From JAUXLW01 sp964195005 (GTDB lineage Bacteria > Actinomycetota > Acidimicrobiia > Spongiisociales > SHLN01): DNA of 8,262 nt. Location: contig CAXMOO010000196.1 in assembly GCA_964195005.1 (NCBI GenBank), positions 1-8,262 of the forward strand, given 5' to 3'. Positions 6,383 through 8,262 of this stretch are shown here, piece after piece. The notes beneath the pieces were generated by a model that did no database searches, was not told where the DNA came from, and saw nothing but the letters and a program-made list of their open reading frames with translations. Each line of letters starts with the position of its first letter. The stretch's first letter is position 1. The position numbers were made by a program, and so were the translations under genes.

Positions 6383-6733
6383 CTACTCCCCTCCTATCGC
6401 CCGCGGTTCTATTCGATAAGCCCGAACGCCGAGGGCAGCGTCGTAAAGGTGCTGGAAGGCTTCCGTATAGTCGCGGAGTGACGGTTTGCCTTCGAGATCC
6501 CGCTCGGCGTCCTCGATGGCAGCCTCGAGGATGTAAATCCGGTCCCGCCACTCCTCGAGAGCATCTCGCGTTAGAAGGATTTCATCATCGTTGAGGCCTT
6601 GCGCAGCCGCCAGTCTCCGCGCCTCATAGTGACGTTGGCGGTGGGACCGCCGGCAATACACTCGAGGGCGGCCGACGCCGGAGCTCTGCGGAAGCGGTTC
6701 GGCGCACCATGCACACCGCGGTAATTTCGTCAC
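6383..6733 (-). CDS. CxxC zinc-binding protein with helical tail, unknown function
   Basis: This 116-residue protein starts with a small zinc-binding module: Cys7 and Cys10 (CAWC), a GxGRPRVYC stretch ending in Cys27, and His31 (CRRSHRQRHYEARR). Related actinobacterial proteins typically read YC...CRQR.YE.R, so His31 seems to replace a fourth Cys; His can also bind zinc. The rest (about 40-116) is charged and helical, with a likely coiled coil in DALEEWRDRIYILEAAIEDAERD (about 57-79). DNA binding is plausible from the zinc knuckle and basic patch but is inference. I chose the GTG at 6733 over an ATG at 6796 because the longer form adds unconserved-looking sequence and would span TACAAT (6746-6741), a good -10 whose end lies 7 nt before the GTG. 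The gene is divergent from the Thr-stalk protein gene. Confidence 0.72.
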   Translation of the reverse strand: MTKLPRCAWCAEPLPQSSGVGRPRVYCRRSHRQRHYEARRLAAAQGLNDDEILLTRDALEEWRDRIYILEAAIEDAERDLEGKPSLRDYTEAFQHLYDAALGVRAYRIEPRAIGGE

Positions 6734-6740
6734 AGTGATG

Positions 6741-6746
6741 ATTGTA
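6741..6746 (-). promoter_or_regulatory. -10 element (TACAAT) of the CxxC protein, leaderless spacing
   Basis: On the minus strand TACAAT is a near-consensus -10, followed by 7 nt and then the GTG start at 6733. No ribosome site is present, so a leaderless mRNA is expected. It lies 52 bp from the divergent TATAGT, making the interval a compact bidirectional promoter region. Confidence 0.55.
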
Positions 6747-6797
6747 TACCCAGCGACGTGAGCCACCGGCTTTCCTCGCATAGGCCGGTCCGCCACT

Positions 6798-6803
6798 TAT
6801 AGT
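6798..6803 (+). promoter_or_regulatory. -10 element (TATAGT) of the Thr-stalk protein gene
   Basis: TATAGT overlaps a GTG at 6802 that is otherwise a possible start. Transcription would begin near 6810, after that GTG, so translation must start downstream, most likely at the ATG at 6829, which has GGAG at 6820-6823 in front of it. Confidence 0.5.
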
Positions 6804-6828
6804 GCCTGCGGGTGAGGGCGGAGTGCGG

Positions 6829-7626
6829 ATGAAGTCTTTTGATAATCACTACGGACACGCGGACCGAGTCAATCGATGGGCTCGCGGGGCGATGGCGTTC
6901 GTCGTGCTAATCGCAATTGGAGCAGCCGTACTCGTAAGTGGGCGGGGCGGTGAGGAAACGGCGGTTGAAGGTCTTTCATCCCGGGCCGGCTCACTCACGG
7001 TTTCGCCTATCACGCTGGTGTCTCGCAGCGAACGTGTGCTGGGAATCCCCGAGAGCACCACCACGACCACCACCCGCGACATCCTCACTGAAGTGACGGC
7101 GGCGGCCACATCGACATCTCTCGACATAGCCACTGTCGCTTCTCCGGACACAACCCCGATTACACCTGCCACCACCCCGATCCAATCCACGACGACCCGA
7201 CCTCCTGCCACGACAACGTCAACCACCACAACCCTCCCCGCTGCGACGACCACAACGACCACGAGCTCCACAACCACCACAACCACCACAATTCCGAATC
7301 CGGGCGTGTCGATTTTCCTCAGGGAGTTACGGGACTCATCTGCAAGATCCGGGGATGGGTGGGAGGCGAGCGTGCGTGTGACGATCGATGCCACGAAGGG
7401 CGGTGTCGATCTGCGGGGCATAATGGTCACCGGGGCCTGGGCAGGTGCGTTCGAGGCCGAGGTCAGCGGCCAAACCAATCGTCAAGGACGGGTCACCTTC
7501 AACACTCCGCTTCTAACTTCAGGTGAGCCCCTGGTCTTTCAGGTCAAGTCCGTCTTTCACCCAGAGTATCTCCACGACTCCGACCTCAACCAGGCCGATT
7601 CCACCATCACCATTAACTCGAAGTAG
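6829..7626 (+). CDS. Membrane-anchored poly-Thr stalk protein with C-terminal Ig-like domain
   Basis: The protein has 265 residues from the chosen ATG. It begins with a basic cytoplasmic segment (1-20) and one TM helix at about 21-37 (AMAFVVLIAIGAAVLVSG), which acts as an uncleaved signal anchor. An extracellular linker follows that grows very Thr/Ser/Pro-rich (about 76-156, with runs of TTTTTT). The C-terminal domain (about 159-265) has a beta-sandwich, Ig-like pattern: GWEASVRVTID, GIMVTGAWAGAFEAEVSG, QGRVTFNT, LVFQVKSV, then FHPEYLHDSDLNQADSTI. It resembles domains at the C-termini of secreted bacterial proteases and other surface proteins, which carry G.W.A.V.VTV, G..V.G.W and a D..N..D end. 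The domain probably binds something outside the cell; its partner is unknown. The stalk should hold it away from the membrane and may be glycosylated. No enzyme domain is present. Confidence 0.8.
   Translation: MKSFDNHYGHADRVNRWARGAMAFVVLIAIGAAVLVSGRGGEETAVEGLSSRAGSLTVSPITLVSRSERVLGIPESTTTTTTRDILTEVTAAATSTSLDIATVASPDTTPITPATTPIQSTTTRPPATTTSTTTTLPAATTTTTTSSTTTTTTTIPNPGVSIFLRELRDSSARSGDGWEASVRVTIDATKGGVDLRGIMVTGAWAGAFEAEVSGQTNRQGRVTFNTPLLTSGEPLVFQVKSVFHPEYLHDSDLNQADSTITINSK
7189..7293 (+). repeat. Low-complexity ACN codon tract encoding the poly-Thr stalk
   Basis: Residues 121-155 of the preceding gene are mostly Thr, coded by a mixture of ACC, ACG and ACA in imperfect triplet repeats. The mixture of synonymous codons suggests selection for Thr content rather than recent slippage of one repeat unit, although length change by recombination remains possible. 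Confidence 0.75.
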
Positions 7627-7630
7627 CGAC

Positions 7631-7691
7631 CATCCAGTGCAGCTCGCCAGGCTGTTTCGCTGACAGTCCCGGGGGCGCCCGCCACTGGATG
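7631..7691. promoter_or_regulatory. 9-bp inverted repeat at the yajQ promoter
   Basis: CATCCAGTG (7631-7639) and CACTGGATG (7683-7691) are perfect inverted copies separated by 43 nt that include a GC-rich CCCGGGGGCGCCC. The right arm ends 3 nt before the -10 of the yajQ gene, so it could be an operator or half-site pair. It starts 4 nt after the preceding stop but has no T-run, so a classical terminator is less likely. Confidence 0.35.
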
Positions 7692-7694
7692 CAG

Positions 7695-7700
7695 TAACGT
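7695..7700 (+). promoter_or_regulatory. -10 element (TAACGT) of the yajQ gene, leaderless spacing
   Basis: TAACGT ends 6 nt before the ATG at 7707. The bases between (GCCCTA) contain no ribosome site, and the predicted transcription start coincides with the A of the ATG. Confidence 0.5.
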
Positions 7701-7706
7701 GCCCTA

Positions 7707-8192
7707 ATGCCGACATTCGATATTGTGTCCGAGGTTGACCGCCAGGAGGTCCGCAACGCAGTGGAACAGGCGGCCCGTGAGGTAGCGACGCGCTCCGACT
7801 TCAAGGGCACCAATACCACGATCCGGGTAGGGGACGACGAAATCGTGTGCGAGTCGTCAACGGATAACCGGCTCGATGCAGCCATCGACGTGCTCAAGGA
7901 GAAACTGGTCCGACGAAAAGTGTCGCTCAAGGCCCTGAGCGGCGGGACTCCTAAAGAGATCGGGGGTGCCCGCTACCAGGCCACCTTTGGGATAAGCAGT
8001 GGCATCGCTCAGGACGCGGCCAAGGAACTCTCAAAGGTCATCCGGGACACGAAGATCAGGGTCCAGGTGCAGGTTCAGGGACTTCAATTGAGGGTGCAGG
8101 GCAAGAAACGCGACGACTTGCAGCAGGTCATCGCTGTCGTCAAAGACCTCGACTTTCGCCTGCCCCTCCAGTATGTGAACTTCCGCGACTGA
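7707..8192 (+). CDS. yajQ: YajQ family (UPF0234) nucleotide-binding protein
   Basis: This 161-residue cytoplasmic protein is full length for the YajQ family. Its start, MPTFDIVSEVDRQEVRNAVEQA (1-22), and RSDFKGTNTTI (29-39) are family hallmarks. The middle has KEKLVRRKVSLKAL (64-77), and the end carries KVIRDTKIRVQVQVQGLQLRVQGKKRDDLQ (109-138) and the closing FRLPLQYVNFRD (150-161). The fold is two ferredoxin-like domains. Members have been reported to bind nucleotides or tRNA, and a Xanthomonas member binds cyclic di-GMP and acts with a transcription factor; whether actinobacterial members do this is not known. Only one nucleotide separates its stop from the start of an LLM-class oxidoreductase, so the two are probably co-transcribed. 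Confidence 0.94.
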   Translation: MPTFDIVSEVDRQEVRNAVEQAAREVATRSDFKGTNTTIRVGDDEIVCESSTDNRLDAAIDVLKEKLVRRKVSLKALSGGTPKEIGGARYQATFGISSGIAQDAAKELSKVIRDTKIRVQVQVQGLQLRVQGKKRDDLQQVIAVVKDLDFRLPLQYVNFRD

Positions 8193-8193
8193 G

Positions 8194-8262
8194 GTGGAAT
8201 TCGGGCTGCAGACTCGGGGGTCGTTCGACTATCTGCGGCGGGCTGCTCACTGGGCAGAGGCC
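8194..8262 (+). CDS. LLM-class (probably F420-dependent) oxidoreductase, N-terminal part
   Basis: From the GTG at 8194 the last 23 codons of the window read MEFGLQTRGSFDYLRRAAHWAEA, which matches the start of luciferase-like monooxygenase-class oxidoreductases (..FGLQTRG..DY...AA.WAEA). These are TIM-barrel enzymes, and in actinobacteria many use coenzyme F420 for hydride transfer. The first strand (FGLQTRG) and start of the first helix are visible; everything else lies beyond the window. The gene begins 1 nt after the yajQ stop, so translation is likely coupled. The substrate and cofactor cannot be read from this fragment. Confidence 0.72.
   Translation, partial: MEFGLQTRGSFDYLRRAAHWAEA

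Noticed and set aside
7189..7293. Triplet-rich tract considered as a CRISPR or phase-variation repeat
   Set aside because: The repeat is simply mixed ACC/ACG/ACA codons for a Thr stalk, without spacers or a uniform unit.
6849..7478. Long minus-strand frame rich in Val and Ser opposite the Thr-stalk gene
   Set aside because: Its VVVVVV runs are the reverse complement of ACN threonine codons; it has no domain and lies within a gene with a clear TM-stalk-domain design.

Overview
The window looks like chromosomal DNA from an actinobacterium, plausibly of the Acidimicrobiia type. The support is moderately GC-rich sequence, the start of an F420-type (LLM) oxidoreductase, a MenC/NSAR-type enolase, a membrane protein with a long poly-threonine stalk, and several genes whose -10 hexamer lies only 6-8 nt before the start codon, as in leaderless transcription. 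This placement is inference; no 16S or other marker gene is present.

Layout. Positions 1-540 are a small gene graveyard: the N-terminal part of a TolB-like lipoprotein (+), then an N-terminal fragment of an aldehyde dehydrogenase-type protein (-), then a possible tRNA 3'-end remnant. A small one-TM protein (-, 559-759) is divergent from an ACAD10/11-like acyl-CoA dehydrogenase (841-2049, +). Next is an LtrA-family membrane protein gene (2149-3274, +) that needs two frame changes to read through. It converges on an o-succinylbenzoate synthase / N-acylamino acid racemase gene (3271-4371, -), and the two stop codons share one CTAG. The + strand then carries a UBP-type zinc-finger protein (4525-4815), a PGPGW membrane protein (4956-5216) and a ribokinase (5354-6274) with a 33-codon ORF overlapping its stop. 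A CxxC zinc-binding protein (6383-6733, -) is divergent from a Thr-stalk/Ig-like surface protein (6829-7626, +). The window ends with a YajQ-family protein (7707-8192) and the first 23 codons of an LLM-class oxidoreductase starting 1 nt after its stop.

How the genes work together. There is no single large operon. Most genes have their own promoter-like sequence, and only ribokinase/small ORF and YajQ/LLM look co-translated. The metabolic genes (acyl-CoA oxidation, OSBS/NSAR, ribose phosphorylation, F420/flavin redox) are housekeeping or catabolic functions with no shared pathway visible here. I see no CRISPR array, transposase, phage module or defence system. The points worth a second look are the rearranged left end, the frameshifted ltrA, the repeated leaderless promoter pattern, the inverted repeat at the yajQ promoter, and the overlapping micro-ORF.
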